From Solirubrobacterales bacterium (lineage in GTDB: Bacteria > Actinomycetota > Thermoleophilia > Solirubrobacterales > Solirubrobacteraceae), in contig JAPLCJ010000019.1 in assembly GCA_026392255.1 (NCBI GenBank), positions 1 to 42,333 on the forward strand: 42,333 bases of DNA, in the 5' to 3' direction. The translations under genes were made by a program, and so were the position numbers. Below are positions 1-7,603 of this stretch, one piece after another. Positions within the stretch are counted from its first letter, which is position 1; each line of letters starts with the position of its first letter. The notes beneath the pieces are model-generated. The model worked only from the letters and a program-made list of their open reading frames with translations, had not been told where the DNA came from and did not search any database.

Positions 1-182
1 GGCTGCTCGCCAACCCTCACGGCAAAGAAGGTCAGCAGCGCCGCAACAAGGTCAGTGGCCGAGTGGGCTGCCTCAGCGAGCAGGCCAAGTGAGCCGGACG
101 CAAGGCCGGCAACAAGCTTCAGCGCAACCAGCGCTGAGGCTGCGACGATTGACAGCAGGGCTGTTCGGCGGACCGCAGTCAC
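1..182 (-). CDS. Cation diffusion facilitator (CDF) family transporter, N-terminal fragment
   Basis: Reading the complement from a GTG at 182 leftwards gives an open frame to the window edge, about 60 residues. It has a short basic N-terminus, a first hydrophobic helix (LLSIVAASALVALKLVAG), and then GSLGLLAEAAHSATDLVAAL. This matches the first and second transmembrane segments of CDF divalent-metal/proton antiporters, where the A-x-x-H-S-x-x-D motif on TM2 belongs to the transport metal site. Most of the protein lies outside the window, so the substrate (Zn, Fe, Co, Mn) cannot be told. The start is uncertain because the frame stays open a little further upstream. It is divergent from the next gene with only about 36 bases between starts. 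Confidence 0.72.
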   Translation of the reverse strand, partial: MTAVRRTALLSIVAASALVALKLVAGLASGSLGLLAEAAHSATDLVAALLTFFAVRVGEQ

Positions 183-218
183 ATGGTCAGCGTACGGGAT
201 GGGGAAGGTTCTACTCTG

Positions 219-1028
219 ATGAGGCAGATGCCCACCGCTTTTCACCTGATCGAATCCGCTGGGCCTGAGCGCGACCAGCTGGCAGCGTTGATCCAGGCCG
301 AGGGCGTCACCGTGACCGTGTCTGCTCCGGCTGACACTCCCGAGGTTCCGGCCTGTGATGCGGCGGTTTTCCTTGCCAATGAGGACCCGCTTGCCCCCAA
401 TGGTGTGCCGTCCCCAGGCCAGGTCGGGGCCTGGGCTAATGCGGCTGCCAGTGCGGGCGCGCGCTTCGTGCTGTGTTCAACAGTGCTCCTTTACGCGGAT
501 GGCGGTGAGGCGGAGCTGATGGCCAACGACCCCGAGTTGGACGCTGCGCCCCAGCTACAGGGACTTGCCGATGCTGAGCTTGAGCTGTTTGGGTCCTCCG
601 CGGAGTTCCTGCTGCTCCGCCTGGGTGTGATCTTGGAAGCTGGCGGAACCACAGCTGAAAGCCTGCGCAGTGGCCTTGCCGCAGGGACTTTGCTCAACCC
701 AGACGGGGACGGCAGGTTTGTTCCGTTACTTGACCGGGCGACGCTTGCCCATGCGCTGGTTTCAGTCGCGCCCAGCGACTTGCACGGTGGGTGGGATTTG
801 GTCGCCAGCGACGCTCCCCTGACCGAACTTCTCCACACGGCAGCAACCCTGCTGAGCGTCCCGCAACCTGCGGCCACGCCGCTTGAAGGTGCGATCGCCT
901 CTGCGGGGGCAACCAACGCCCTGCGTTGGCTTGTGTCCCGAAGGGTCACCGGCCGCGACCTGCGCGAGACTGGCGCGGTGTCACCCCGCGACTGGAACCT
1001 GATCCTCGCCAGTGCACTTGGAGCCTAG
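219..1028 (+). CDS. NAD-dependent epimerase/dehydratase-like (extended SDR-like) protein
   Basis: About 269 residues from the ATG at 219, which has a GGAAGG Shine-Dalgarno-like stretch at 203-208. The upstream in-frame ATG at 183 would overlap the divergent CDF start. The middle resembles an extended short-chain dehydrogenase/epimerase: a strand with FVLCSTVLLYADGG sits where epimerases have the S-S-x-x-V-Y-G segment, then ELELFGSSAEFLLLRLGVIL resembles the helix and strand leading to the R-x-x-x-V-Y-G motif. The N-terminal Gly-rich nucleotide loop is poor (HLIESAGPERDQ), so NAD binding and catalysis are doubtful. I treat it as a divergent, perhaps non-catalytic family member. The stop overlaps the beginning of the next gene, suggesting co-transcription. 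Confidence 0.55.
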   Translation: MRQMPTAFHLIESAGPERDQLAALIQAEGVTVTVSAPADTPEVPACDAAVFLANEDPLAPNGVPSPGQVGAWANAAASAGARFVLCSTVLLYADGGEAELMANDPELDAAPQLQGLADAELELFGSSAEFLLLRLGVILEAGGTTAESLRSGLAAGTLLNPDGDGRFVPLLDRATLAHALVSVAPSDLHGGWDLVASDAPLTELLHTAATLLSVPQPAATPLEGAIASAGATNALRWLVSRRVTGRDLRETGAVSPRDWNLILASALGA

Positions 1029-1968
1029 GCAGTTGGCCACCACCTCATTCACCCGGCAGGCCTCGGTATTTCTGCTGGCCGCAGTAATGGTCGCTGGCTG
1101 CGGTTATGGCGTTGCCAAGCCGAAGGTCAGCGGGCAGGCGCAAGCAGCAGGGCCTAGCGCTGCCTCGCTGGGCGCCGTTACTGCCCGTGTGACTGCTGCT
1201 GGTGACATTGCTTGCGCTACCCCAGAGTCCAAGCCCGGTTGCCAAGCCGCTGATACTGCCGCGCTGACCGAACGCCTCCACCCAGCAGCCGTTTTGGCGC
1301 TGGGGGATCTTGTTTATGAGAGCGGCTCCATCGATGAGTTCACCAACGGCTACGCCCCAACATGGGGGCGTTTCAAGGCCAAGACTTTCGCGGTGCCTGG
1401 CAATCACGAGTACAACACCGATGGCGCTGCCGGTTATCGCAGCTGGTGGGGTGCGACCGCCTCTCCATCCGGGACCACCTGGCATGCCAAGCGGATTGGT
1501 GGCTGGCTGATCTTGGGGGTGGACTCCAACTGTGGGGACAACGGCGGTTGCGGGCCTACATCACCACAAGGCCTTTGGTTGGCAGGTCAGCTGAAAAGCT
1601 CCCCACGCTGCGTCCTTGCTATTTGGCACCACCCACGCCGTTCGTCCGGGCCACACGGTGACAACAGCAGTACACAGCCACTCTGGGCAGCGCTTAGCGC
1701 CAAGCACGCTGACGACCACGACTACGAACGCTTCCAACCAATGGACGCAAACGCCGACCCGGCCAAGGCTGGTTTGACCGAGTTTGTTGTCGGAACAGGA
1801 GGCAAAGAGCTCTACCCGTTCACCCACACGGCCGCGGGCAGCGTGAAGCGCATCCAAGGCTTTGCCGGCGTTCTACTCCTTAGTCTCCGTCAGCGCGGTT
1901 GGTCCTGGGCGTTCACCACAGTTGATGGCAAGGTCCGCGATAGCGGGTCGGCCGCGTGCCAAGTGTGA
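1012..1968 (+). CDS. Lipoprotein metallophosphoesterase (purple-acid-phosphatase-like), motif-damaged
   Basis: 318 residues from a GTG at 1012 that overlaps the end of the upstream gene. The N-terminus has a signal peptide with a lipobox ending VAGC (Cys about residue 30), so the protein is probably lipid-anchored outside the membrane. Calcineurin-like phosphoesterase motifs follow in order: AAGDIACA, LALGDLVYESG, PGNHEY and IWHHPRRSS. The expected last motif, normally a strand ending in G-H-D-H-D-Y-E-R, is reduced to KHADDHDYERF. About six residues, including the first His of the G-H-x-H pair and its preceding strand, are absent near base 1710, while the reading frame is intact. Activity may therefore be impaired. 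Substrate unknown. Confidence 0.8.
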   Translation: MHLEPRQLATTSFTRQASVFLLAAVMVAGCGYGVAKPKVSGQAQAAGPSAASLGAVTARVTAAGDIACATPESKPGCQAADTAALTERLHPAAVLALGDLVYESGSIDEFTNGYAPTWGRFKAKTFAVPGNHEYNTDGAAGYRSWWGATASPSGTTWHAKRIGGWLILGVDSNCGDNGGCGPTSPQGLWLAGQLKSSPRCVLAIWHHPRRSSGPHGDNSSTQPLWAALSAKHADDHDYERFQPMDANADPAKAGLTEFVVGTGGKELYPFTHTAAGSVKRIQGFAGVLLLSLRQRGWSWAFTTVDGKVRDSGSAACQV

Positions 1969-2012
1969 CTTGACGCATTGTCAACGGCCCTGTGACCTGT
2001 CACCCTGCGCTT

Positions 2013-2705
2013 ATGAACTTGCCAAACCCGACTGATATCAACATTCCTGGTGCCGACCTGGTCAAGCGCGTCAAGCCAAAGCTTCGCGGTTACGTCCACC
2101 AGTACTCGTTCTTTGTCGCAGTTGTAATGGGCGTCCTACTCGCAGCCTTCGCCCACGGGGCAACAGCGACCGCCGCTGCAGCCATTTACGGAGCGTCCCT
2201 TGCTGGCCTGCTGGGCACCAGTGCCCTCTACCACCGGGTGACTTGGTCTGAAGCAGCTAGAAGGCGGATGCGCAAGCTCGACCACTCAATGATCTTCGTG
2301 CTGATCGCCGGCACTGTTACCCCAATCGCCCTGCTTGCCGTCAAGGGAACATTCGGCATTGTGCTGCTCAGCCTTGTCTGGGGTGTTGCCATTGCTGGCG
2401 TTGTCATGTCACTGGCGTGGATCTCAGCCCCCAAGCCAGTCACCGCCGGCATCTATGTGTTCGCTGGCCTGCTTGGCGTGATCGCCGTTGGGCAACTCGC
2501 CGGCACGGTAGGCCTTGTAGCCGTTGGCGGACTTGCCCTGGGCGGCCTGCTGTTCATCATCGGAGCAGCGATCTACGCAACCGAAAAGCCCGACCCGTTC
2601 CCCAGCATCTTTGGTTACCACGAGATCTTCCATGTGCTCGTCGTGGTCGCAGCCGCAATCCACTTCGGTGTGATCGCAGGCTGGGTCGTTCCCCTCAGCG
2701 CCTAG
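2013..2705 (+). CDS. Hemolysin III family (PAQR superfamily) integral membrane protein
   Basis: About 230 residues with seven predicted hydrophobic segments. The family hallmarks are in place: SALYHRV after the second helix, KLDHSMIFVLIAGTVTP in the middle, and GYHEIFHVLVVVAAAIHF near the C-terminus. The conserved Ser/His/Asp/His residues form the presumed zinc site of the PAQR/hemolysin III (YqfA-like) proteins. Members are inner-membrane proteins with a hydrolase-like fold; some affect membrane lipid homeostasis, and the hemolysin name is historical. I prefer the ATG at 2013 (MNLPNPTD) over the ATG at 1992, because the extra residues are not family-like and 1992 lies close to the preceding stop. 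Neither start has a clear ribosome binding site. Confidence 0.88.
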   Translation: MNLPNPTDINIPGADLVKRVKPKLRGYVHQYSFFVAVVMGVLLAAFAHGATATAAAAIYGASLAGLLGTSALYHRVTWSEAARRRMRKLDHSMIFVLIAGTVTPIALLAVKGTFGIVLLSLVWGVAIAGVVMSLAWISAPKPVTAGIYVFAGLLGVIAVGQLAGTVGLVAVGGLALGGLLFIIGAAIYATEKPDPFPSIFGYHEIFHVLVVVAAAIHFGVIAGWVVPLSA

Positions 2706-2735
2706 TCAAGCGCGGGCGCGATACCCTCTCGGCAC

Positions 2736-2808
2736 GCCCTCCTAGCTCAGTCGGTAGAGCGCTTCCATGGTAAGGAAGAGGTCATCGGTTCGAATCCGAT
2801 GGAGGGCT
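2736..2808 (+). tRNA. tRNA-Thr (anticodon GGT)
   Basis: A complete cloverleaf can be drawn. The acceptor stem is GCCCTCC (2736-2742) with GGAGGGC (2801-2807). The D-arm is GCTC/GAGC. The anticodon stem CTTCC/GGAAG (2762-2766 and 2774-2778) closes the loop ATGGTAA with anticodon GGT. The T-arm is ATCGG/CCGAT around TTCGAAT. The discriminator base is T and CCA is not encoded. A GATACCCT element at 2720-2727 could be its -10 region. Confidence 0.95.
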
Positions 2809-2848
2809 CTTAGCGCTGGAGGGCGCTTAGCTATAGCCGGAGGCTGGC

Positions 2849-2877
2849 TTGATTTACCGGTTAGCGGCTGTGATAAT
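2849..2877 (+). promoter_or_regulatory. Predicted housekeeping-sigma promoter for the secreted protein gene at 2927
   Basis: TTGATT (2849-2854), a 17-base spacer, then GATAAT (2872-2877) match the -35/-10 consensus in 4 and 5 of 6 positions. The spacing is ideal. The box lies between the tRNA and the next gene, and about 43 bases would remain as a leader carrying a GGAAGG ribosome binding site. Confidence 0.6.
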
Positions 2878-2926
2878 CGTGAGGAACACTGTTGGTTCCT
2901 ATTTCCTCGCGGAAGGTTCACGAAAC

Positions 2927-4348
2927 ATGTCATCAGCCCGAAGCCTCTGCTTACGATCCTCGTTGGTGTTGGTGGCGTTCACAGCCATCTCCTTGGCAAG
3001 CAGTGGCATGGCCGCAGCCTCCTCACCGACATTCGGCCCCTCGGCGCAGCTTTCCAGTCTCAAGACTTACGGCTGTGGCTTGTCTACTGCTGTCGGGAGC
3101 GACGGCACCGGTGTCGTCGCTTTTACCGGCTCGTCTGTCTTCGGGCCAGCTGCGCATGTCTATGTCCGTCGGCTTGCGCCGACTGCGGCGTCGTTCGGTC
3201 CACTGATGGACCTCCACTCGGGCCGCAACGCGTGTGGTGTCTCCTCTGCTGTTGCTTCCGACGGCACGGTCGCGGTCGGTTGGTCCAGGCTTGTGGGTAA
3301 GACCCGATATGTGGAGGCTGCGGTAGCCCGCCCGGGGAAGGCGTTTGGGACGGTCAAGCTGGTCCAGTCTGGCGGGTCCAACAATTTCATTAGCCGGCTG
3401 AAAATGCTTTCGACGCCGACTGGTTTTGTGTTCACGTGGCGTCTCCATGTAGGGGGCAGTTCGCCGGATCAGATTCGCTACGCGACATCAGGTGTGTCGG
3501 GATCTTTCTCTACCTGGAGGATCTTGACAAGCAGGGTCGGCCAGTCCGTCTCCGCGGTTGAGGCAGGTAACGACGGCACCTTGTTGGCCTTTTCGTCCCC
3601 AGGCCAACCTGCGCCTCCAGCAGTGCGCAACTGGCTGCTTGAAACGGTGCACCTTGCGCCAGGAGGGACTGCATTCTCAGCACCGGTGCCGCTGGCGACC
3701 AGTGCGGCTGTGTCAGATGCTTATGCGGAGACAACACTCAAGGACTTACATCGGGGGCCGGGCGGGGTGGGCGCCACCTCGATGGAGTACATCCCTTCTG
3801 AAATTGGATTCGGATTGGTAAGGCACTACAAGTACACGACCCTTGCCTCAGGGTCTGCGTTCGCGCAGCTTGCCGAAGTATCAACCAGCTACCCGTCTTA
3901 CTCGGGCGATGGCGAAGTGTGGCAAGCGACCGATGGACCTGTGATCGCAATGCCTTCCGGTGGAAAGCCGGTTCTCGGCTGGACTGAGGGAATCGACGTT
4001 GTTGGCGATAACGATGTCGTGATCAACCGTCGAATGAAGATCGCAGTGGGACTGGGCGACGGCAGCGTCACAACTCCTGTCGAGGTTGCCGGACTTGGTT
4101 CGTTTGCCAAGACGCCCACAGCGGCCTCCCTTGGCAGCCTCGGCATAATCGCCTGGGAAGAGGCATCGAGATCTCACATGCGCCCGCTCGTTTACACGCT
4201 GGTTAGCCAAGACGGCACAGCAAGCTCCAAAGCGACACTCGGTACTTCGGACATGCGGGGGTCAATCACGATCGCCAGCGGCCTGTCCCGGGCGATTGCG
4301 GTTTGGGTATCTGGCAACCGCGTGCAAGCTTCGATCATCAGGAACTAG
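2927..4348 (+). CDS. Secreted protein with propeller-like beta repeats, function unknown
   Basis: 473 residues from the ATG at 2927, which has GGAAGG at 2911-2916. An upstream TTG frame start is not used because it sits inside the predicted promoter. A signal peptide (SLVLVAFTAISLASSGMAAAS) is followed by an almost all-beta sequence. Recurring blades have the pattern S/N-D-G-T-x-x-V-A-F/W followed by a strand with R or V-R-R: SDGTGVVAFTGSS, ASDGTVAVGWSR, GNDGTLLAFSS, GKPVLGWTEG, GIIAWEEASR, RAIAVWVSGNRVQ. This resembles secreted beta-propeller or sialidase-like repeats. I recognise no catalytic motif and cannot name a family. It is the first of three consecutive repeat proteins on this strand. 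Confidence 0.7.
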   Translation: MSSARSLCLRSSLVLVAFTAISLASSGMAAASSPTFGPSAQLSSLKTYGCGLSTAVGSDGTGVVAFTGSSVFGPAAHVYVRRLAPTAASFGPLMDLHSGRNACGVSSAVASDGTVAVGWSRLVGKTRYVEAAVARPGKAFGTVKLVQSGGSNNFISRLKMLSTPTGFVFTWRLHVGGSSPDQIRYATSGVSGSFSTWRILTSRVGQSVSAVEAGNDGTLLAFSSPGQPAPPAVRNWLLETVHLAPGGTAFSAPVPLATSAAVSDAYAETTLKDLHRGPGGVGATSMEYIPSEIGFGLVRHYKYTTLASGSAFAQLAEVSTSYPSYSGDGEVWQATDGPVIAMPSGGKPVLGWTEGIDVVGDNDVVINRRMKIAVGLGDGSVTTPVEVAGLGSFAKTPTAASLGSLGIIAWEEASRSHMRPLVYTLVSQDGTASSKATLGTSDMRGSITIASGLSRAIAVWVSGNRVQASIIRN

Positions 4349-4424
4349 CGGCTCGCCAGCTGAGTTGCGCCGCTCCTAGGCCCGGGCGCTGACCCGCGGC
4401 GCCTCTGGGCGCGTAAATGAGGGC

Positions 4425-5375
4425 ATGGAACCAATTAAGACGGATCGCCTTGAGCTGGTTGACGGCGAGGGAAACACAAGGGCACTTCTGTCCATTGACG
4501 AGCAAGGCAAGGTGTCAATAGCCCTAGGCGATGGCGACGGAAAGCTTCGCGCTCGCCTGGCAGTGGGCGAGGACGGAGCCGCTGGTCTTGAGTTGCGGGG
4601 TACTGACGGACAAATGCGGGCATTCCTGGGTGCGGATGCCTCAGACGAGGGGGCCGCAAGCCTTGAGTTGCTGGACTCAGCCGGTGCATCAAGGGCCAGC
4701 ATTGGCGCCTGGGCTGATGGGTCGTCGTCAGTGCACGTCAGCGGGCCTGGTGGATCGCGACGGCTGGTGCTGGGCACAACTGCGCAGGGCGATAGCGGGT
4801 TGGACATTCTCGATGCAGACGGTGCGCACCGCCTGTCTGTGAGCCACAACATCGCTGGGCCGACAGGGATCATGGTCTGGGACCCAACTGGGGTGCTGCG
4901 CGCGCTCTTTGGTCACGGACCGGAGCCTGAGCGTTCAGCATCAGTTGAGTTTTGGGATCCAACGGGCGCCTACCGCGCCGGATACGGCCACTGGCCCAAT
5001 GGCGCCACCGGAGCTGAGTTGCTGGACGGGTCAGGCACGCTGCGTGCCCGGGTTGGCGAGCGTGCTGATGGCGGAACGAGTGTTGAGCTCTCCGACCAGA
5101 GCGGAAAGTTCCGCGCTGGAGTTGGTGAGTGGCCGAATGGGTCGTCAGGCGCGGAGTTTTGGGATGGAAATGGCACCAATCGCGCTCGGGTGGGGGTGTG
5201 GGAAGACGGCACCAGCGGGCTTGAGATCTCCGACCCAAGTGGTGCTAACCGGGCCCGCCTTGGCCAGCGCCCCGACGACTCCAGCACCCTTGACTTTTGG
5301 GATCGCGACGGCAACTACTCCTTTGGGGTTGGCGAGGGTCCGTCCACATCTGGCGGCAAAGCTGCGAGCAGCTAG
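4425..5375 (+). CDS. 13-unit, ~23-residue tandem-repeat protein, possible beta-solenoid
   Basis: 316 residues from the ATG at 4425 (GAGGG just upstream). Nearly the whole protein is about 13 copies of a 22-25-residue unit with the pattern (G/S)-x-E-hydrophobic-x-D-x-x-G-x-x-R-A-x-hydrophobic-G-x-x-x-D-G-x-(S/T). Examples are GLEISDPSGANRARLG and GAEFWDGNGTNRARVG. Two short strands per unit joined by Asp/Gly turns suggest a beta-solenoid or stacked-hairpin fold. No signal peptide, membrane helix or sorting signal is seen, so it would be cytoplasmic unless exported unconventionally, unlike the secreted proteins on both sides. Units in the second half begin with WD-x-x-G and are closest to one another, as expected from recent unit duplication. 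No function can be assigned. Confidence 0.8.
   Translation: MEPIKTDRLELVDGEGNTRALLSIDEQGKVSIALGDGDGKLRARLAVGEDGAAGLELRGTDGQMRAFLGADASDEGAASLELLDSAGASRASIGAWADGSSSVHVSGPGGSRRLVLGTTAQGDSGLDILDADGAHRLSVSHNIAGPTGIMVWDPTGVLRALFGHGPEPERSASVEFWDPTGAYRAGYGHWPNGATGAELLDGSGTLRARVGERADGGTSVELSDQSGKFRAGVGEWPNGSSGAEFWDGNGTNRARVGVWEDGTSGLEISDPSGANRARLGQRPDDSSTLDFWDRDGNYSFGVGEGPSTSGGKAASS
4440..5336 (+). repeat. In-frame tandem repeat, period about 69 bases, ~13 units
   Basis: The DNA encoding the repeat protein shows a degenerate period of about 69 bases (66-75). It is recognisable mainly at protein level through the D-x-x-G-x-x-R-A core. The units have diverged strongly at DNA level, so the array looks old rather than a slippage product. 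Confidence 0.65.
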
Positions 5376-5472
5376 CGATTGCTGTGACCGCCCCCCTACT
5401 GCGGCCCCAGTATTTGCGATCTGTCAAACTTTTGAATCCGTCCCGACCCGTCGCAGGAAAGGCCTCACCAGC

Positions 5473-6720
5473 ATGAGCAAAAGCCACAGGCGTAGAACTT
5501 CCGTATGTGTTGCCCTTGCGCTGGTGGCGGTTAGCGCACTGGCTTCTGCTGGGACGGCCAGCGCTGCGGTCACCTACCACACCGTCAACGGGATCAACTA
5601 CCGGGATAACGGCTTCTGGGTGTCCGTTCAGGGCTGCGATGGCGCATGCCCCGCATCAGTGGTTATTCCCGACACTGTCAATTCGAAGGCAGTAGAGAGC
5701 ATTGACAGCTTCGCATTCTGGATCTCGAGCTACAGCTCTAACGACGCCTCCGCGTTGAAGTCCATAACCATCCCTGCCAGCGTGTCCAGCATTGGGACGA
5801 GTGCGTTTCAAGGGTCCAATGTCGAAACAGTCACGTTTGTAGCCAACAGCGACCTCCAAATGATCGGGAGTTATGCGTTCAGTGAGGCGACCAAGCTCGA
5901 AGGCATTACGGTCCCTAAGAGTGTTACTGAGATTGGGGAGCGGGCCTTTTATGGAAGCGGCCTGAAGACAGTTACGTTTGAGGACGCGAGCCTTCTTAAG
6001 CGAGTTGAAAACTCCGCTTTCACTTCTGCGCTGGCGCTGAAAACCATCACCCTCCCGGACTCGGTCAACTACCTCGGCACAAATACATTCGCCGGCGATA
6101 CATCACTGGAGAGCTTCACCATCCCCAGCAGCGTGACCACGATTCCAACCAACACGTTCAAGGGCAATACATCTTTGGGGAGCATCACCATCCCAGCTGG
6201 GGTAACAAGCATTGGCGTCTCGGCCTTCCAAGGAGCCGCCAACCTTGACCTCGTCACTTTCCTCGGTAACGCGCCATCGGTTGGGACCGACGCCTTCACT
6301 GGCGTGAAGGCAAGGGCGAAGGCTTACCGCGCGGGCAACCTCACAGGCTTTGGCAATGCGGGCACCCTGTTCCACGGGCTTGTAGTGACCGGGCCGCCCA
6401 ACAACATCACGGTGGCGAAGGCGAGGAACAAAATTGCCAAGGCGTTGATCACGCTCACCACCTCAGTGACAGTGCCAGGTGCTGGCAAGCTGACCCAGGT
6501 AGTCACCAGCAAGGTTGGTCGTAAGACAACCACTTGGTGCACTGCCAAGGCCACACCAACAACCGCCGGGGCTTACACCCTGACCTGCAAGATCACCAAG
6601 GCAGGGCGTAAGGCATTGAGCAAGGCAGCCATGAAGCTGACAGTCACGACCAGCTTCACTCCAACTGGTGGCCTTAAGGCAACAAAGACACAGGTAGCCA
6701 AACTCAGCCGCACGCGGTAG
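5473..6720 (+). CDS. Secreted BspA-type leucine-rich-repeat protein with C-terminal Ig-like domain
   Basis: 415 residues from the ATG at 5473, preceded by AGGAAAGG (5455-5462). A signal peptide ends near ASAGTASAA. From about residue 75 to 285 there are roughly eight BspA/LRR_5 units of about 23 residues with the pattern L-x-x-I-T-I-P-x-S-V-T-x-I-G-x-x-A-F-x-G, as found in surface proteins that bind host or environmental ligands. A linker leads to a C-terminal beta domain with two Cys (WCTAKAT, LTCKITKAG) that ends FTPTGGLKATKTQVAKLSRTR-like. I associate that ending with secreted proteins of Thermoleophilia. No membrane anchor or sortase motif is visible. Confidence 0.85.
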   Translation: MSKSHRRRTSVCVALALVAVSALASAGTASAAVTYHTVNGINYRDNGFWVSVQGCDGACPASVVIPDTVNSKAVESIDSFAFWISSYSSNDASALKSITIPASVSSIGTSAFQGSNVETVTFVANSDLQMIGSYAFSEATKLEGITVPKSVTEIGERAFYGSGLKTVTFEDASLLKRVENSAFTSALALKTITLPDSVNYLGTNTFAGDTSLESFTIPSSVTTIPTNTFKGNTSLGSITIPAGVTSIGVSAFQGAANLDLVTFLGNAPSVGTDAFTGVKARAKAYRAGNLTGFGNAGTLFHGLVVTGPPNNITVAKARNKIAKALITLTTSVTVPGAGKLTQVVTSKVGRKTTTWCTAKATPTTAGAYTLTCKITKAGRKALSKAAMKLTVTTSFTPTGGLKATKTQVAKLSRTR

Positions 6721-6778
6721 GGCTTACCCTCGCGGTTGTTGCTTAGTCCGGCGGGGTGGTGGTGATACGCTGTGATAC

Positions 6779-7192
6779 ATGAGCAAGCCTTTCAGCATGC
6801 GTGTCACGGAATCGACTGATCAACGCCTGAAAGCGTTGGCTAAGCGTGCCGACATCGCGCCAAGAACCCTTGCGCAGCGATACGTGGAGGAAGGTCTACG
6901 GATGGATGAGCATCCAACGATCTACTTCGCCGACGGACCTGCCGGCCGGCGAGCGCGCATCCAAGGAACAGGACTGGACGTTTGGGAGCTCGTCAGCTCA
7001 ATTCGGGAAAACGACGGCGATGTGAAGGCCACAGCGGAGTGGCTGTCCATCCCTGTGGGGGTAGCCGAAGCAGCTGTCGCTTATTACGGCGCTTACCCGA
7101 CTGAGGTGGATTCGTGGATCCAAACCAACGAGGACGCGTTGGCTGAAGGTGAGCGACTTTGGAAGGCAGGGCAAGAGGCGCTTGGGTCTTGA
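6779..7192 (+). CDS. DUF433 antitoxin (VapB-like)
   Basis: 137 residues. The N-terminal part (MSKPFSMRVTESTDQRLKALAKRADIAPRTLAQRYVEEGLRMDEHP) looks like a ribbon-helix-helix or short helical DNA-binding segment. The C-terminal part is DUF433: GRRARIQGTGLDVWELV, then a tAeWLSIPVGVAEAAVAYYGAYPTEVDSWI segment. Proteins with this layout are antitoxins of type II systems paired with PIN-like toxins, and the following gene fits exactly. No ribosome binding site is seen, and the ATG lies directly after a possible -10 region, so the message may be leaderless. Two GTGATAC copies one helical turn apart (6762-6768 and 6772-6778) precede the start and could be an autoregulatory operator. Confidence 0.85.
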   Translation: MSKPFSMRVTESTDQRLKALAKRADIAPRTLAQRYVEEGLRMDEHPTIYFADGPAGRRARIQGTGLDVWELVSSIRENDGDVKATAEWLSIPVGVAEAAVAYYGAYPTEVDSWIQTNEDALAEGERLWKAGQEALGS

Positions 7193-7548
7193 GGCTTCTC
7201 CTCGACGAGATGCTCTCGCCGATGATCGCGAGTGGGCTGCGCGAGCTTGGCTTTGACGCGAAGGCCGTAGCGGAGGTCGCGGAGTGGAGAGGCGCCTCAG
7301 ACCCTGAGGTGCTGCGGATCGCTTCCGCTGATCGGCGGGCAGTGGTCACCAAGAACATCGCGGACTTCGCCAAGCTTCACAACTGGGCGATCAGTCCAGG
7401 GGGAGAAGGTCACTGCGGGCTGGTGATGATCCCCACTTCCCAGCGGACGCGTAGGCAGGATCTCGCAACGATCCTGATCTCTCTGGAGGAGCTATTGCTC
7501 GCCCACCCCGAAGACGACGCCCTGGGCGACTCTCTTATTTGGCTATAG
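7189..7548 (+). CDS. PIN-like toxin (DUF5615 family)
   Basis: 119 residues. The TTG at 7189 overlaps the antitoxin stop as TTGA, giving a protein that begins at the family's usual N-terminus (LRLLLDEMLSPMIASGLRELGFDA). This matches DUF5615 PIN-like ribonuclease toxins: acidic D-E in the first strand-helix, ASDPEVLRIASADRRAVVTKN in the middle, and ADFAKLHN after it. In many relatives the third strand reads T-x-D-x-D-F; here it is TKNIADF, so the first Asp of that pair is Asn. The remaining acidic residues could still form a metal site. Translational coupling to the antitoxin explains the lack of its own ribosome binding site. An alternative TTG at 7159 would only add non-conserved residues. 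Confidence 0.85.
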   Translation: MRLLLDEMLSPMIASGLRELGFDAKAVAEVAEWRGASDPEVLRIASADRRAVVTKNIADFAKLHNWAISPGGEGHCGLVMIPTSQRTRRQDLATILISLEELLLAHPEDDALGDSLIWL

Positions 7549-7549
7549 A

Positions 7550-7580
7550 AAAGGCCGGAGACTTTCGTCCCCGGCCTCTT
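7550..7580. terminator. Bidirectional intrinsic terminator between toxin and peroxiredoxin genes
   Basis: AGGCCGG (7552-7558) pairs with CCGGCCT (7571-7577) around a 12-base loop. An A-run lies on the left (T-run for the minus strand) and CTCTT on the right. It lies exactly between two convergent genes. Confidence 0.75.
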
Positions 7581-7603
7581 GGGCACTTCCAATGTCTGTG
7601 TGA

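Noticed and set aside
4909-5472. Upstream extension of the LRR protein frame into the repeat-protein gene
   Set aside because: It is out of frame with the well-supported repeat protein, and the ATG at 5473 has a ribosome binding site and a signal peptide.
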